Shown here: positions 35,537-52,056 of the stretch, one piece after another
Layout: every line of letters starts with the position of its first letter
Position numbering within the stretch: position 1 is the first letter of the stretch
Assembly: GCA_006937955.1 (NCBI GenBank)
Contig: SSNP01000003.1
Coordinates: 2,238,465 to 2,302,464, forward strand
DNA: 64,000 nt
Direction of reading: 5' to 3'
Source: Pachypanchax playfairii
Taxonomy: Eukaryota; Chordata; Actinopteri; Cyprinodontiformes; Aplocheilidae
Translations under genes and position numbers: made by a program
The notes under the pieces: model-generated
The model's input: only the letters and a program-made list of their open reading frames with translations
What the model was told of the DNA's origin: nothing
Database searches by the model: none

Positions 35537-35820
35537 TTAAAGGTACAATATGTAAAAATCTTACAGGTAAATGCACACACAACAGTCTAATGTCCCACTG
35601 ATGTTGAAATAAAGTCCTATTGTAATAGATCTCGATCTCAGCCAGCTGGGTGGTCGCTATTTTTGGTCATTTTAAAAAAGCTAGCAGGCCAGAATCATTA
35701 TTTACACGTCCAGACTTCCTGGTTCCATAGTGAATCACATGTGAGTCTGCAAGGCTGCCAAGTCTTCAACACAAGCAGCTGTAATTCTACAACGAGCAGC
35801 AGCAAAAAGTAAGAAACCTC
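35537..35820 (-). mobile_element. truncated copy of TTAA-type MITE (TTAAAGGTACAATATG end)
   Basis: It begins at TTAA (35537-35540) with TTAAAGGTACAATATGTAA, the terminal repeat of the MITE at 39729-40248. Internal words such as gggtggtcgct, cctggttccatag and acacaagcag are reverse complements of parts of that copy, so the two lie in opposite orientation. The far half is missing. The copy stops just before the GGAT/AGAT microsatellite. Confidence 0.8.
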
Positions 35821-35840
35821 CACATCCTTCCAACTGAGCA

Positions 35841-38596
<2,756 letters not shown>

Positions 38597-38940
38597 GGCA
38601 GCTCAGTAGTGTAGCTGGTTACACTATTGTTATGCAGCAAGAAGATCCAGGGTTCGAAACTCATTTGGGGCCTTTCTGCATGACGTTTGCATGTTCTCCC
38701 CTTGAGTACGTGGTATTTTTTAGTTTCCTTCTAGGGACCAAAAGTATGCATGTTGGGTTATTTTGGTGACTCTATGTTTGTCACACGTGTGTGTCTGAAT
38801 GGCTGCTTTTGTCTGTGACCCTGTGATGGACCTGTTCAGTTTATGCCCCATCTTTGGTCTGATGACTGCTGGATAAGCACCAACCCCTCTGCAACCCTGC
38901 ACAGAAACAAGCAGGTATAAAAAAAAATCAATGGATCGCT
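38597..38940 (+). mobile_element. near full-length tRNA-derived SINE with L2-type tail
   Basis: The head GGCAGCTCAGTAGTGTAGC (38597-38615) covers a tRNA-like A-box region. A clear B box, GGTTCGAAACTC, lies at 38651-38662. The order then follows the familiar fish element: ggggcctttctgcatgac, gtttgcatgttctcccc, a CATGTTGGGTTA-type segment, gtctgaatggctgc, ccctgtgatggac, and an L2-like 3' end with gataagcacca and caaccctg near 38870-38903. Several internal deletions and changes show it is old. Transcription would be by RNA polymerase III; mobilisation would depend on an L2-type LINE. Family name not asserted. Confidence 0.85.
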
Positions 38941-39728
38941 GCAAATCGGAAAAAGAACAAAAAAAGGTTCATTAATACATGTTCATGAAGGGTTTAGATG
39001 AAGTCACAATTTTCCCTGATGCTTGTGGCATGAGGCGTAATAATGAACTTAGTAGCTATCATAATGTAGACCCAGTGGACCACAGGTCATTAATGCAACT
39101 GTCGCCTTACAAGAGTACAACAGTAGTGGGTTGGCAAGTATTGATTACCATTCTGCCATAGTATATATACTAATATAGATATGCATACACACATACAGGC
39201 ACACACCATCACATACCCTACATCTGACCCATGTCAGCCTTTTATATATTGAGGACCAGCTCTGATGATTCAGCACTTTTAGCACCACTGCTGAGTTGAG
39301 TTGAATGCAGGACAAGACGAAGGAAGGAGGAGAGTGGTGAGGAGGGACTGATGTGAGTGGGGTGTATTGTTGTATCCAACAAGGTCTTCAGAGAGAAGTA
39401 TGTTGGATGGGTGAGGGGTAAGAGTATCAGGATTGAGGTTGGCGGTGATGTCCTGTTATGCTTAGAGTAATGGGTAACCTTATAGAGGGGGTGTATGTTA
39501 GAGGGAGACCAATATTTGCCTTTTCTATTAGTAGCTCTATTGGTCATGCCTGTGCATACTTTGTGGATTTATGAACCTTTGCAAACCTAAGACATGTGCA
39601 TTAGTCAGTGTTTACTATTTTCTGGAAAAACTGCAATGACCAGCAAGAGCAGGACATCTTATCATTTTTATTTTCAGAGCTATTTATTTTTATTTGGTTA
39701 AAAATGATTTTAAAAATTGCAGATACCA
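38941..39728. other. unannotated non-coding DNA
   Basis: No gene seen. The purine-rich segment 39300-39500 produces an unrecognised minus-strand frame (39242-39547). Confidence 0.5.
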
Positions 39729-40248
39729 TTAAAGTTGCAATATGTAAAGTTCAAACCTTGTCACCAAACTGGAGTGCTGCAGTATGAACAAAAACGTTCA
39801 CTCTCAGTCACTCACCCCCTCCCTGATTTTTTTGCCGGGTTGCCAGTTCCAATGTTGATCCTCATTTTGTTTCTGTTGTATTTGTTCAATTTTTGGGAAG
39901 GGAACCCTGGTTTCTTAGGTTTACTACAAGATACCTCAGGGCTGCTTATTTTATTCTTTGCTGCTGGTTATTGTGGAATTGTAACTGCTTGTGCTGAGAA
40001 CTTACAGGCTCAGATATGATTAGCTATGGAACCAGGAGGTCTGGATGGGGAATAGTTATTGTAAACAAGGATTCCATCACAGACTTGTGTTTTTAAAGTG
40101 ACAGAAACTAGCGACCACCCAGATCAAAATCAAAGATCAAAATCTGTTTCAATGTAACTTTACTTTCAACATCATTGGGACATTAGACTGATGCGTGAGT
40201 ATTTCACTAGAAAAATCTTACATAAAATTTCTTACATTGCACCTTTAA
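39729..40248 (+). mobile_element. TTAA-flanked MITE (TTAAAGTTGCAATATG ends)
   Basis: The left end TTAAAGTTGCAATATGTAA (39729-39747) pairs with the right end TTACATTGCACCTTTAA (40232-40248) as imperfect inverted repeats with TTAA at both edges. The 520-bp body has no transposase; the 100-codon frame at 39717-40019 is fortuitous. The truncated, inverted relative at 35537-35820 is part of the same family. Class assignment to piggyBac/Kolobok-like rests on the TTAA target. Confidence 0.85.
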
Positions 40249-40439
40249 GCTTTCCAAAGAGTCTTCAGTCAGCTGAAACTTGGAACAGTTCTGATTTTCT
40301 GAGCTTGTGAGCATTTACCTGCAGAGGACAGCTCTGAGGTCAGCTAATTAGCAGTTCTTAGATGTTCCAAAATGTAAGCTAAAAACAAAAGGAGAGCTTT
40401 TGAAATAGCTGCACCTAAATTACCATCTTACATAAAATT

Positions 40440-40675
40440 CTGCACAAGTTTAGAACTTTTTAATCTGCACTGAAAACCTGCTTTTAACAAGGTTTAAATT
40501 CTATACCAATGTTTTAATTATTGTGGTGTTTGATGCATGTCCCCAGAGCTTTTACCCAATTCTATGTTATGTATATGTATATCCTGTTTTATTGTCATGA
40601 AATTTTAACTGTATGGCTCTTTGGTCAACTTGTTGTCTTTAAATGTGCTTTATAAATAAACTTCACTGATTAGCA
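40440..40675 (+). mobile_element. LINE 3' end fragment
   Basis: A remnant of coding end (aacttttt-aatctgcactgaaaacc) is followed by an untranslated region. It ends in ctctttggtcaacttg and aaatgtgctttataaataaa (about 40617-40660), a layout I recognise from the 3' ends of fish non-LTR elements. It is 5'-truncated; family uncertain. Confidence 0.55.
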
Positions 40676-43103
40676 TTGAGTTTTCGGTGGTTATGTGCAA
40701 GGCAGAGAAGCTACACCCTGCCCATGTGCACGTGTTAACACACAGATGGACAGACCCATGTCACCTCTTCACCTCTTAGATTATTCAAAACAGCTTGTTT
40801 AGTCATTGCAAATGTGAAAAGTCTGCAGAACAATTTTATTTCAAGTTCATTTATTGCAATAATACTATATTCTGAGTTGTTTCATTTTTTTATTTGTTTA
40901 AAACAAATGCAGTTTGTTTGCTCAGCAACTTCCCACTTCTTTATGGAAACATTTCTCTGACCCATTTCAAGGGAAGATGAAGTGTGTATATCTCTAACTG
41001 CAGCCAGTTTGGGGAGTCATTGGAATGGATCTACATCTAAATACTATGTGCACTTTTCCAGATTGTTTACAAATTGTCCTTATTGTCAAATTGGAAAAAA
41101 ATTGTCAAAATGAGGAAAAGAAATGGGACGAAATTTAAGACCTGAACTGATTGTCATCAGACGAAACCCTCATATCAGCAGAACTTCAGTGAGTATTATC
41201 CTAAAAAAACTGTGGTACTTTTGCACTTACAAAAGAAGCAAACATGTTTACTCATGGAGTAAATCCTTACTTTAACACACATGCTTACACTTGTGTGCTA
41301 AAAAGTTTCAAACACATCTTAAATGCCGTACAGAGACTCAGGCACCTGCCCACATTCAGGCACGGAGTTTTCACCTGGTATTATAGCACTTCTTTGGCTC
41401 TGATGTCTTGTCACTTATCTTAAGCACCGGGAAGATGTGCAGTGCAGGGAGGGTGGAGGGAGATGACACACACGCTTCATTCTGCTGACAGCTCAACTTT
41501 AGGCGTTGGCGAGTACAGATTAACAATGACGGAAGGTACTAACATCTATCCACAGCGAGAGGTGACTCATATTCACTTTTTTTTAACCAGAGGATTCAAA
41601 GTCATCTCAAGTCTTGTCTGACAGAAAGCCATCGGGTCTTTGATGTTGATATATGATTATTATAATCTTATAGTGTTCTTACCTAACATGACATGTTTAA
41701 AAGTCTGTGCTATGCAGGTGTCTAATATAATTATGTTGGAAATAAGAAAACTACTTTATATTTTCATAGATTTTGGACCTTGAGTTAAGCCTTGAGTTGG
41801 AGATGTTTTAAAAATTAGTGTCGCAAAGCATGAAAAGATTTCTAATAACGATTCCAGATGTTCGTCTAAATTGTTTAGCTGGTCAGCAGTGAATTAAATC
41901 TTATGTGGACATGTTGCACAGATGTTGCTACCTTTTTAAAAAATGAAGAACTACTGTATCTTTGAACATGCCGTGTGTGCTACATCTTTGCTTTGCACAT
42001 GACCCGATTTACTTTCCTGGAAAACTGGCTCATTCCTTTCACCTGAAATATTAATTTTTCCTCCTGTGTTTCAGCTTCATGCAGATGTATATGTTTGTTT
42101 CCTTTGAGGACTGGTTTGGTGCTCAGGGAGGATTTTGTTTCTTTGTCCCTCTCTCGCTCTCTTTTCCCTTTTGTTTCTCTCCATCTCTGTCACATTCTCT
42201 CGCTCCCTCGTGAGCTTTCGTTCCCTCTCACTCCTTTGTCAACCTCTTCTTGCAACGAGAGCGAATGTCTATTTTAAGCAATGTGTCATGCACCAACCAC
42301 CCCCACACAGACTCTATGCAGCGGAGAAGACTGGCACATCTCGAGCATGCTGAGTGTGAGTATCTGTGCATCAGTGTCCTGGGATGAACATCTTCCTTAA
42401 TCAGTAACAAAATGAAACTCTAAATAAGTCAAAGGCAAGAAATCTTTTCACAATTTATTTCCATTATTAATAGGACTATGAATTTTATTTCATAATATTT
42501 TATTTTAGTAGATTTAAAAAAGAAACTTACAAGAAAAATTAAAGTCTCACACATCACTTTAAATAGAATTATAAATAAACAGACCAATAAGTTTTAAACT
42601 AAGATGCTTTTTGAATCTGTTCAACCAAACAGGATGTTCTCAAAACAAATTAAATGTCTCAGCATCAACAATGTTTATTTATATCATTGTGGTACCACAT
42701 TAAAGCTAACTCTCAGAAGACTACTTCAAGTGTGTAACAATCAATACAGATGTTACCATGAGTGTAAATGAATATGAAACACAATAGAAAATGGCGTTAA
42801 TCTATGGAGACTGAGCTTTCATATAACATACAGTTTGTTTGGTCTGCATCCAGTTGCACAGCTGCTGCTGTCAGCTTGTCGGCTTGTGTATTTTGTATAG
42901 AATAGTAAATGTGTCTTTGGATGGCATTTTTAATGGAATTGCAGCTACCTTGGTTACCATTATTGCCGGGATTTGGCCAGTTAACCAGGAAGCTTCTTAG
43001 ATTATGTTTAACGTTTATTTGTATCTCAGATGTCACAAAGAAGGAAGTCAAATATCTATTATTTAGATTTAAACTGAAAACACTGTGAAGCCCATAAAAT
43101 ATC
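40676..43103. other. unannotated non-coding DNA
   Basis: No gene seen. A pyrimidine-rich tract lies at about 42139-42232 and creates leucine/serine-rich frames. Confidence 0.5.
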
Positions 43104-43720
43104 AGCTCCCCTTCACACCAGATAAGAATCCTGCTGTACTCTAAACAATCTTTTAAAATCTGCCTTGATACGACTAAATATAATATTAAACATAGAAGAC
43201 CAATCGTCTTGAGTACTCACCAAATAGATACTTCCTTGCTTTGTTTTGCATCCCTGAGATTCTTTCCTGGGTTCTCACCACATTCGTTATTTCTGCAACA
43301 TGTTACTACAACAGTAGAATGCAAATCTATGATTACACCACACCCAGGCCACACCACGACACAGCTCTCATTCCAGAGTGTAGCTATGGGTTCAAATATC
43401 ATGCAACACTAGCACAATGTTACTGCATGGTGGCATTTTAGTCTGAGCATGAAACCAGTGGGATCCTGCTTTAGATTTTTGACAATCACACCACAGCCCC
43501 CCCACTGTGGATAAGTTGCCACAGTAATGATAAACCACCATGACCTTGATACATAAGTTTTATGTGTGCTCAAACTGTTGTGGCCCTTTCATGCTCAATA
43601 TAATGGGAATGGCATTTTTAATAAGCTCCCAAAGACTTCGCCAACACCCTGCAAAGCCCATCAACATTCTGGCTGACTTTTAATGCTGTAGCAGGGTCAT
43701 TGCTCTGTGTGAATGTGGCC
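43104..43720 (+). mobile_element. four-copy inverted-end family, copy 2
   Basis: The left end CTCCCCTTCACACCAGATAA (43106-43125) is inverted-complementary to the right end gctctgtgtgaatgtggcc (about 43702-43720), with gcagggtcat just inside it. The diagnostic atgataaaccacca lies at 43527-43540. The body has no recognisable protein. Confidence 0.72.
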
Positions 43721-46700
43721 TTAACCAATGACAGAACAAGTAAACATGTTAACTACATGATGTATGTGGTCTTTGTTGCACAACAAGCTAGAACGTATAA
43801 GACATGTCCGTTAGCTCTCAGCTGTCTTGATTTTGTTTTCACAATGTACTGAGACCCAGACAATGTGTTTTCCATTGTGTTGGTTGTCAAATCAAAACAG
43901 TTACAAGTGTGATGCATTTAAAATACTTTAACTGTTTTATTATGTTATACTTTAGTTATTAAATGCACACATACATATTATACAGGCCTTTATCAGCAGT
44001 GAATCAGTGTGTTTATATGGTCAGGATGTAAAATCTTATAAATGGAGTCCATTTTTTGAGGTACTTTATGTGCAAAACTGTTATTTTTTTATCTATGTGT
44101 TGTTAAACTGTGTGCATTCAGTCTGTTACTTGTCTCCCAAGCATCTCCCCTCAATCAGCTTCTTTTCTTTCCCTCCCTCTGTCTCTCCCTCTGATAGCTG
44201 AGTGTGAAATGACTCACGGGACACGACAAAGCGGCGGACACACACAGCACTCAGGTAATGAGAAATGATGTTGGTGTCAGCGGTGGAATCGTCCAAATCA
44301 TCCCTGAGCTGAGTTACATAATTCAAATATCATTCTTTTACTCCCCCTCCTCTTATTCGTTATCACTGCTTTGTCCTCTGGCGCAGTCCCCCGCTCTCTT
44401 AGTTCAAACAGATTTGATTTCTATTCCTCGATGTTCCAGTGACATGGCCGCTCCTCTGAGAGATGAGTTCTGGGATTGGAATGAGGATCAAGTCACCCAT
44501 AACAGCAAAGTACGCTGGCAAAGGCCGGGCACTAGAAAATATGATGATAAATGCTCGTGTGTTTGCCACTATCTTTGATTTTTGCAGTTTTTCTTCATTT
44601 AGATTAAGATTTTTCATTCTTTATGTATTTGTTTTATTTATTATATTTGTATTATATTTTTAATTCTTTTATACTGTTGCGAATGCAAATAAACCTCATT
44701 AAGAATGAGAAAAAAAAACATACTTATTTAACTTTTATGTGAGCCTCAATTATGTGATTTGTCAACAACAGTTTGTCAACAAAAACTGACTCATTAGGGT
44801 CTCATGAGATGTTTGTTACCTCTATAATCGTCCCTGCCTGAGATAAATATAAATCATTCAGATGCTGCTTAACTTAGCATGACATGATGGGTGAAACAGG
44901 GATGCAGAAAAAGAATTTACGTTACATTTGAAGAAATGACTCATGGGAGTTTTAATCTGCTACTTTTCTGTCATTCCGCAGCAGCTAATGCCAACTTACT
45001 GTAAATATAATCAAGAACAACAAATGAGGATTTGATTTCTGATGTGTTGTTTTTATTCATTTCATCCTACATGACAGTGTTGCATTAAACAATATTTGTG
45101 TTACTCTACATCAAAGACATGGTTTTCTTTGCGGTAACTTGCGTAAAATGTATGTTAAATTCAGCTGCGGGATATGTTTTCCACCACCAGGGAAGCTGCA
45201 GCTCAAGTGGCTGCCCACTTCCTGTTCTAATGGATGGGATATGATGGTTGATTTAGAAGATGAAAAAAATTATATATATTTCTCTAACCAGATACAGTCA
45301 CAAAAAATTCCAACTGTTGTTGACTGTTGTTCAAATAAAGACGTCACATCAGACAGTTTAACATTTAAACTAGTTGTTCATACTAGTATGTGTTAGATTC
45401 AGAAATCAGAAGTAATGAACAAACACTGTAAATAAAACTGGTACAAATGCAGGATTTCACTGAATGATGGGCATGGTGATAGTGGTGCTCACTTTCACAT
45501 GATAATTACAACATGAGCAGTATGCTGGAGTTCATGATGCATTTCAGAAATAGGACAAAATCAGACTGAAACCGAGAGCTGTACCAACACTTCACAATCT
45601 TAAATGTGCCGGGCAGCAACAACTAGATGTAAACATCTACACCACACACAACAACAACTTCAGACAGCATCTTGTCTAATGAAGTCTCACTTAAATCTGC
45701 AGCTCACAAACTTTCTGTGGTCAGGGTCAGTTACAGTATTTATTATATAAGTACATATTATATCAGTATATAAGAGATAATATGTCTTCTATAGGAAGGA
45801 TGAGTATGAGTGTATGAGGTGTGTATCACAGCAGTACGTTCTGTTGGTGTTCACAGCATCTCATCTCACACATTCAGCATCAACGTGTTTCACTGCATAA
45901 AGTGTTTATAAAGGCTTCAGATATATAAAATGACCATATTAACATATAGGACATGGTATAAACTTTGGATTGTTTGAATTAAAATCAAAGTTGATTTCAA
46001 ATTCCTTTTCAATTAGCTAAATGCTTGACAACATGTTCGTTTCACCACTCTTATGTCACTTCCAAAACTTTATAATTGAACATGGTTTTTAAGAGGGTGC
46101 AATTAAACTTTTATAAAAAAGTTAAAATTAATCAATCTTTCTTTCGACTGTATGTTGAGCATTTTTCTCAACAGAAATGTAAAGTTGTGTTTAACACACA
46201 AGGTCTACATATGAATGTCAATCTAAATACGGTCATGACGGCTCAGCTGGAAACATTCATTGGGAAAGACGGGAGTCAAGGTAACAAAAAGCAAATTCTT
46301 TCAAAATACAACACAAAAAAAATCAACATAGAAGTTATCATTTGTTTAATAAAGAGAATGTGTTACCTTTACAAAAATCTGTGTTTTAGAGATCCTTAAA
46401 CTTTGCAGTTGTGTCGACATCTGGCAAAAATAAGAAAAAAGCACAGAAAAAGCTCCTTCCTTATTAAAATAAAATCCAACAAGCATGATTTCCATATGTC
46501 CTAAAAGTTGTACCCAGTAACTCAATTTTCTCACGTAATGACATGAAATTGACAAATGTTACATCTCAAAATTACGCTTTCTTGAGGGATTGTATTTCTG
46601 TTTATTATTTCTCAAGCTCACAAAGGAAATCTAACAAAAAACTGGACCTTTCATTTTGAGAATGTAATTTAACAAATACATTTAATCAACACAAAATGAT

Positions 46701-49678
46701 ATATATAAAATCCTAAGTGCAGATTGTTCACATGGAAACCAGGAATTACAAAAGTCACTGCTTTACAAAGAAAAGCGCTCAGGAGTGTAAACAGTGTAAC
46801 TGAATTCAACTGCTCATAAAAGCTGAATTCAGTCAGCTACCAAGAAGGAAAATTAGGTTCACCAGATTGTCTTTTTTCTTGAAGCCGAAAAGGAAACCTT
46901 CTCAGACAAGGGCTGAGTATGTACAGGCCAGATTGAAGTGGAATAGAGTGGAGACTAAGCGCAGGGAGATGAAGTTGACCCTGACCCTTTTTTTTTACGC
47001 CTCCCCGCCATCATTCCACGGTCAAACCAGACGCCTTCTTGGCAAAGATGAGGAAAATATACTGTTAACCGTGAGTGTGGAATCACTTCAGCTTCAGTCT
47101 CTTTTTATTTTCACCCACTTGTGTTCACTGTGATTCATTGTTCTCGTTGCACTTGCCGTCTGAAGTGCAGCGCTTGCACTTCATGTTCTTTTGTCCACAC
47201 ACAGGCAGCATCGCACATTCCTTAAACTTCATCCACTCCATCTTGTCTTCTGCTTTTCCCTTCACTCCGTCTCCTCACGAGCAGAAACTGAAATCTTTGG
47301 ATATGCTGCTGTCCCCCCCCCACACACCATTTGTGAGGAAGATTGAGGAGGGTGTATGGACCTGGGAGAGTGTGTGTTGAGGCGTAAAGGACCCTCTCAG
47401 CCCTAAGCCAAGTCCTGTCCATCCAATGGAGAGCCCAGACGGTGTGATTCAGCCCTCCTGAAGCCTGGCCAACACTTACTCACCGGCTATAACACACACA
47501 CACACAAATACACACACTCAGATGCACTCAAAGAGAAAGTCACTGACATCCTTACTCCTCTTAAGTCACCACAGTCAGGCTTTATTGGTGAAGCAGGAGG
47601 GAGAAGCTCTGCATTTCTGAATCCTCGAGGCAAGGTCACCTTCACATGGATAGAAGTATTCAGGAGTGAGACGAGGACTAAAAAGGGTACAGGTGAAGTC
47701 TAACTTCTTTCAAACTTCCCTGAAAACAGATTCAACTCCCTCCAGGGCAAACACATAAACTGATGTACGTGCATGCGACCACTGGCATGTTTTTTTAGAC
47801 TTGCATGCATGATTTAGTGGGAGGTAGAACTGAGTAATAGAGAAGGTTATAAGCATGAATCTATAAACCACTGAGACTGTAACTTGGATATTTGTGTGAC
47901 TGTATGAACCTACATGTTAATATAATTCAGGAAGGGAAAAAAAGTAGTTTTATAGTTTTGAAATTCTCACTATGAAATCCCTTTAGGCAGAAAATGTTTC
48001 ATTAACATCTTAAGTATAAAAATCCAGATTAAAAATATAAACCTTCAAGGTTTATCAATAATATCAGACTGAATGGCAATGAATAACAAGGGATCTCCTG
48101 CTACGGATTCAGTGGACTGAAAGGCAATCTTTTCATCCAGTGCATCTATCATCTCACTGAATTTATCATTTAGACGTGGCACCACATGCAGGATGGGATT
48201 TCTCATCGCATCCTTTTTTTATGTCCTATAGATTTAGCCTCATTATGTCCAGGTGATTTGCTCCATCCCGGTGCTGCTATTGTAAGATCCTTGAGTGACC
48301 AGGAAACCTTCTCGTCTTCAACCCCCCCCACATTCAACCACTGTTTCTTCAAAACTCTACCCCTGAGGTACCCAGTGGGAGGACATGAAGAAAGACTGAC
48401 CTGCTACACAGTTCATTCCAGTTCATCCATATCTGAGCCCGGAGGCAGTAGGAGTGGCTCACTGCACCCACACTGGTACCCTTTGACTTGATAGTTTTAT
48501 AGACATACTGTATCACAAGAGAAAAAAGGTATCAGCAAGTCTACAGGAAAAGAAAGTGTTTCCAGGGAAGTAGGGAGTTTTCTATAACAATATTAACAGA
48601 ATTACAAAGAGAGGGATTAAATATTGGATTCACAAATTGACTAAAGAGGAGCTGGAAAAAGTGAAGAAAAGAAGGCGAAAACAGAGAGAAAGGGAGGGGA
48701 GTGTGTGACAACCGCCATAACGTCCTCAGAGATGCATTTGGACAGAGTGAGCATCTGTCAAAACAAGGCAGCCTCAACGGCCGCCTCACTAATGGCTGTG
48801 GATGTGAGCGACAGAGGGGGAGGAAAGATGGGAGGAATACTGCACACATACACACACATACACACTTACGCACATACAAACACAACAGCTGCAACTCCCT
48901 GTTTTTTTCGCTTGCAGCAGATCCCACCAATCATTTGATACCAAATTTTCTACAAAGCAAGCCTGTAATAGCTATTGAACTATTTTCATGTTTGTGTGAA
49001 GGTGTGTGTATTTATGACAGAGTTTGTGTGTTTGTGTGTATTTACCTTCCAACAGTGTTTTTGTAATAGATACTTTCCACCATCGCTCATTGTGATGAAT
49101 TGGACTGCGTGTCAATCAGTTATCTGAATTGTTTTCTTTTTTTTCTTTTCTTTTTTTTCCCTAGCAGTTTAGGCAGTGTGTTGTATTATTTTTCTTGCCA
49201 ACTCTTTCCAGGAAGTAATGACAAGTAATTATCCAGGTCTGAAAATGATGGTATTTAAAAGAAATATGACACTGTCTTCCCCAACATTTTCCTAATTCTG
49301 ACAAGTTCCTAAATTATCTTAATTCAAACATATTTGCTCTTTTATAATTCTAATTTCCCAGTGTTCTTGATGACAAATGTTAATTAAATACCAGGGAATT
49401 AAAAGTAATATTACACTTGGAAATCCTGTTTTTCCCCAGGCCGGTGGAGAAACTATGAGGAAAAGAAATATATTACAATGTTATCTAGTTCTGCCTGAGG
49501 CGACTACAACTGTGGAGATAGCAGGAACCCATTTGAAAAGACAAAGCTCTATTATACACACACTAAATTTTTCTTTCAGCCAAATGTATAAAATCAATTT
49601 CTGAAAGTTTCATCATTTATGTTCAAGAAATTGCTTCACGACCTCTTGACTGGAGCCTGTGTATGAGATCAGGACTAA
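43721..49678. other. unannotated non-coding DNA
   Basis: I see no gene in this 6 kb. Pyrimidine-rich tracts occur near 44160-44200, a poly(A) run follows an AATAAA-like signal near 44690-44720, and a T/C tract lies at 49132-49163. Open frames of up to 129 codons (48541-48930 minus) and 121 codons (48701-49066 plus) overlap each other on opposite strands and resemble nothing known. Confidence 0.5.
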
Positions 49679-49684
49679 CACACA

Positions 49685-49752
<68 letters not shown>
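49679..49752. repeat. long (CA)n microsatellite
   Basis: About 37 CA units with a single interruption (accca) near the left end. Confidence 0.98.
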
Positions 49753-49755
<3 letters not shown>

Positions 49756-52056
49756 GCATACAGCTACCACCACTTATGTGATGGAGAGAACTAAATTATA
49801 CCAACAGGTGCCTTTATCAATTTCATCTGAAATGGTCAGAACATCATCTGAAGTGGTGTTCATAAACGCAGGATCAGAGTGCACAGAGCATGGAGGATTT
49901 AGTGATATGGGGACATCAGACAAACACTGCTCTACAGTTTTTTTCTGCTTTTTGTTACCTAAACTTTAGGATTGGCATAAAAAGTTTTTTTTTTCTTTTA
50001 ATTCTTTTTTTTTTATGAACATTTTCCTGCAAACTCAGAACAGCACATTACAAATACTGTGCACAATTATATGAATGTCCACTTGAAACTGATCAGTGTG
50101 CGTTTACACACAACACGCCTGCATCACGGAGTAACAACAGCGTTGTTGGATTGAGAGACGGGCTGCACACGCTGCAAACTCCCTAACACACCTATACCAG
50201 GTCAAAGCTGAAACTGCCTCCAGCGGTAGCTCAATAATTTTGTGACAAACTTGACTTTAACTAAATGTACCAAAATGTCTATAAAAGATCAGATTTGAAT
50301 GTTGTGAATTTTGTGGTTCTGAAACATTCTGATCAATTTGTTACTATTTGCTATTATTTTCATTCACTATTGATGAAGAAACAAAAAATATGCCTGTATA
50401 TCACCAGTATAGTTTATATCCTAGATTTGAACTTGAACCTCGGGGTGTTTTATTGCTGTATTACTACAATACATTTAAAAATACAACACCTGTTTAAATC
50501 CAGGACATAAACTACAATGTCTTTATCGTTGTTGCTTTTTTTTTTAAGCCATTCAGATATGGTGTAGCTCATAAACACTTGATGCAAAGCCTGTGAAATA
50601 CAGGTCCAATATCAAATTACCCATTGACAACAACTACACATCACAGCATCGTGCCATGAAATGATTTATGAATGGACCCAGAGATAGACTGAAGGCATGT
50701 TCAGGAGCAACCTGGAATGAACCAGGAATCTAACAGAAATTAGGAAAATCAGGTAGCATACGGGAAGTGTGATTACTGAGTAAAAACAGGTGTGTTAATG
50801 ACTGATGAAAGACTGAGGAAATATATAGACTGTGGTACACAATAATAATAAGAAACTACTGTAGTTATTATGGAATTAAAAAAAAAAAAAAAAACAGAAA
50901 ATACTTTTAAAAATAGAAACAAAGACCTCCAAATCACATGAGTATGAGCAATCGAGAGACATTTCTTGTCAATGTGAATATTTTCTTTGGGCTTCAGTAT
51001 GAAAAAAGAAACATAAAGACTCATAATATTAACAATATTCAAACACAGAAGCTTGAATTATAACAGAGCAAGTCTGGTTCAGTTTCTTAGTGGTGCGTTG
51101 AAGCTTTGGACTTTCTAAGTCAATTTAGTGTTGAGGTACAGTAAGTCATGACAGGTTTTATGTGTGCCCCAGGTGCTCATGAATGCACAGAGCGAGCGCT
51201 GCAGTGTTTCTGTTGGCATTAGTTTTATTGTGGAAGTTGTTAGCTTTGTCTTGAAGGCACAAAGCTTCTGAACCAAAACAACAATAAACCTTTTCTGTAT
51301 TTGACCATTCAGCATGTTTGAGTTTTCCCAAATTGTCTTGGTTAACGCAATATAAAGAATCAGTCAAGCTGAACACGACATACATTTACTGTGTTTCGCA
51401 TATCAGTCACTTAGATTAAAGAATGGAATTTAAGCAAAGTTCTTACAAAAGCAGAACGCGTTGAACTATGGCTGATTGACTTCCCATTAGCAGGTGTAAT
51501 TGGAGCTCTGAACTTTCTGTACATCGTTTTCCCTCATTGAAAAAATACAAGAAACGAAACAGAGATAGAAGAATTTAAGAGCTCATCAGCTTCAGAAAGT
51601 CCATTTTTTGAAGAATCCATCATGAAGACATGTGGCTGGTCAAAAACTGCCACAATCAGTTGAATTTTTCATCAATTGCAAAATGTTCCACTTTGTGACG
51701 AGTTGATTGTTCTGAGAAGGGCACTTCTGAATCTCTATTTTTCCTCTCAGTTTAAGACCTCTGGGAAAATGGCAGAAAACTAGCTGTGATTTTTGTCAAA
51801 GTGCTTTTTTCACCATTACATTTTTATTGCAGTAATTGTGATGCAATACTTAGCTGGCTTGCAAATAACACTTGTTGGTTCAATCACTCCAGAACTGTTG
51901 ATTATTACAATCAAGTTTTGTTTTATTTTTAATTTTGAGAAGGAAAGTGAATTTTTTATAAAATATTTTACATGCTAACAGGAGACTGTTGCCCACAGGC
52001 CTCTTGTTGAACAAGCCTGCTTGAAACTGTTTTTTCACCTCAAAGGATTAATTTCT
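49753..52056. other. unannotated AT-rich non-coding DNA
   Basis: No gene or repeat family recognised. Poly(T) lies near 49985-50015 and poly(A) near 50878-50894. Confidence 0.5.

Noticed and set aside
38597..38680. Possible tRNA gene from the A/B-box-like head
   Set aside because: The sequence continues into a SINE body and the cloverleaf is not preserved.
39717..40019. 100-codon frame with hydrophobic stretches
   Set aside because: It begins beside the TTAA edge and lies inside a non-coding MITE.
48541..49066. Overlapping 129- and 121-codon frames on opposite strands
   Set aside because: No family resemblance, low-complexity CA content and no splice or promoter context.
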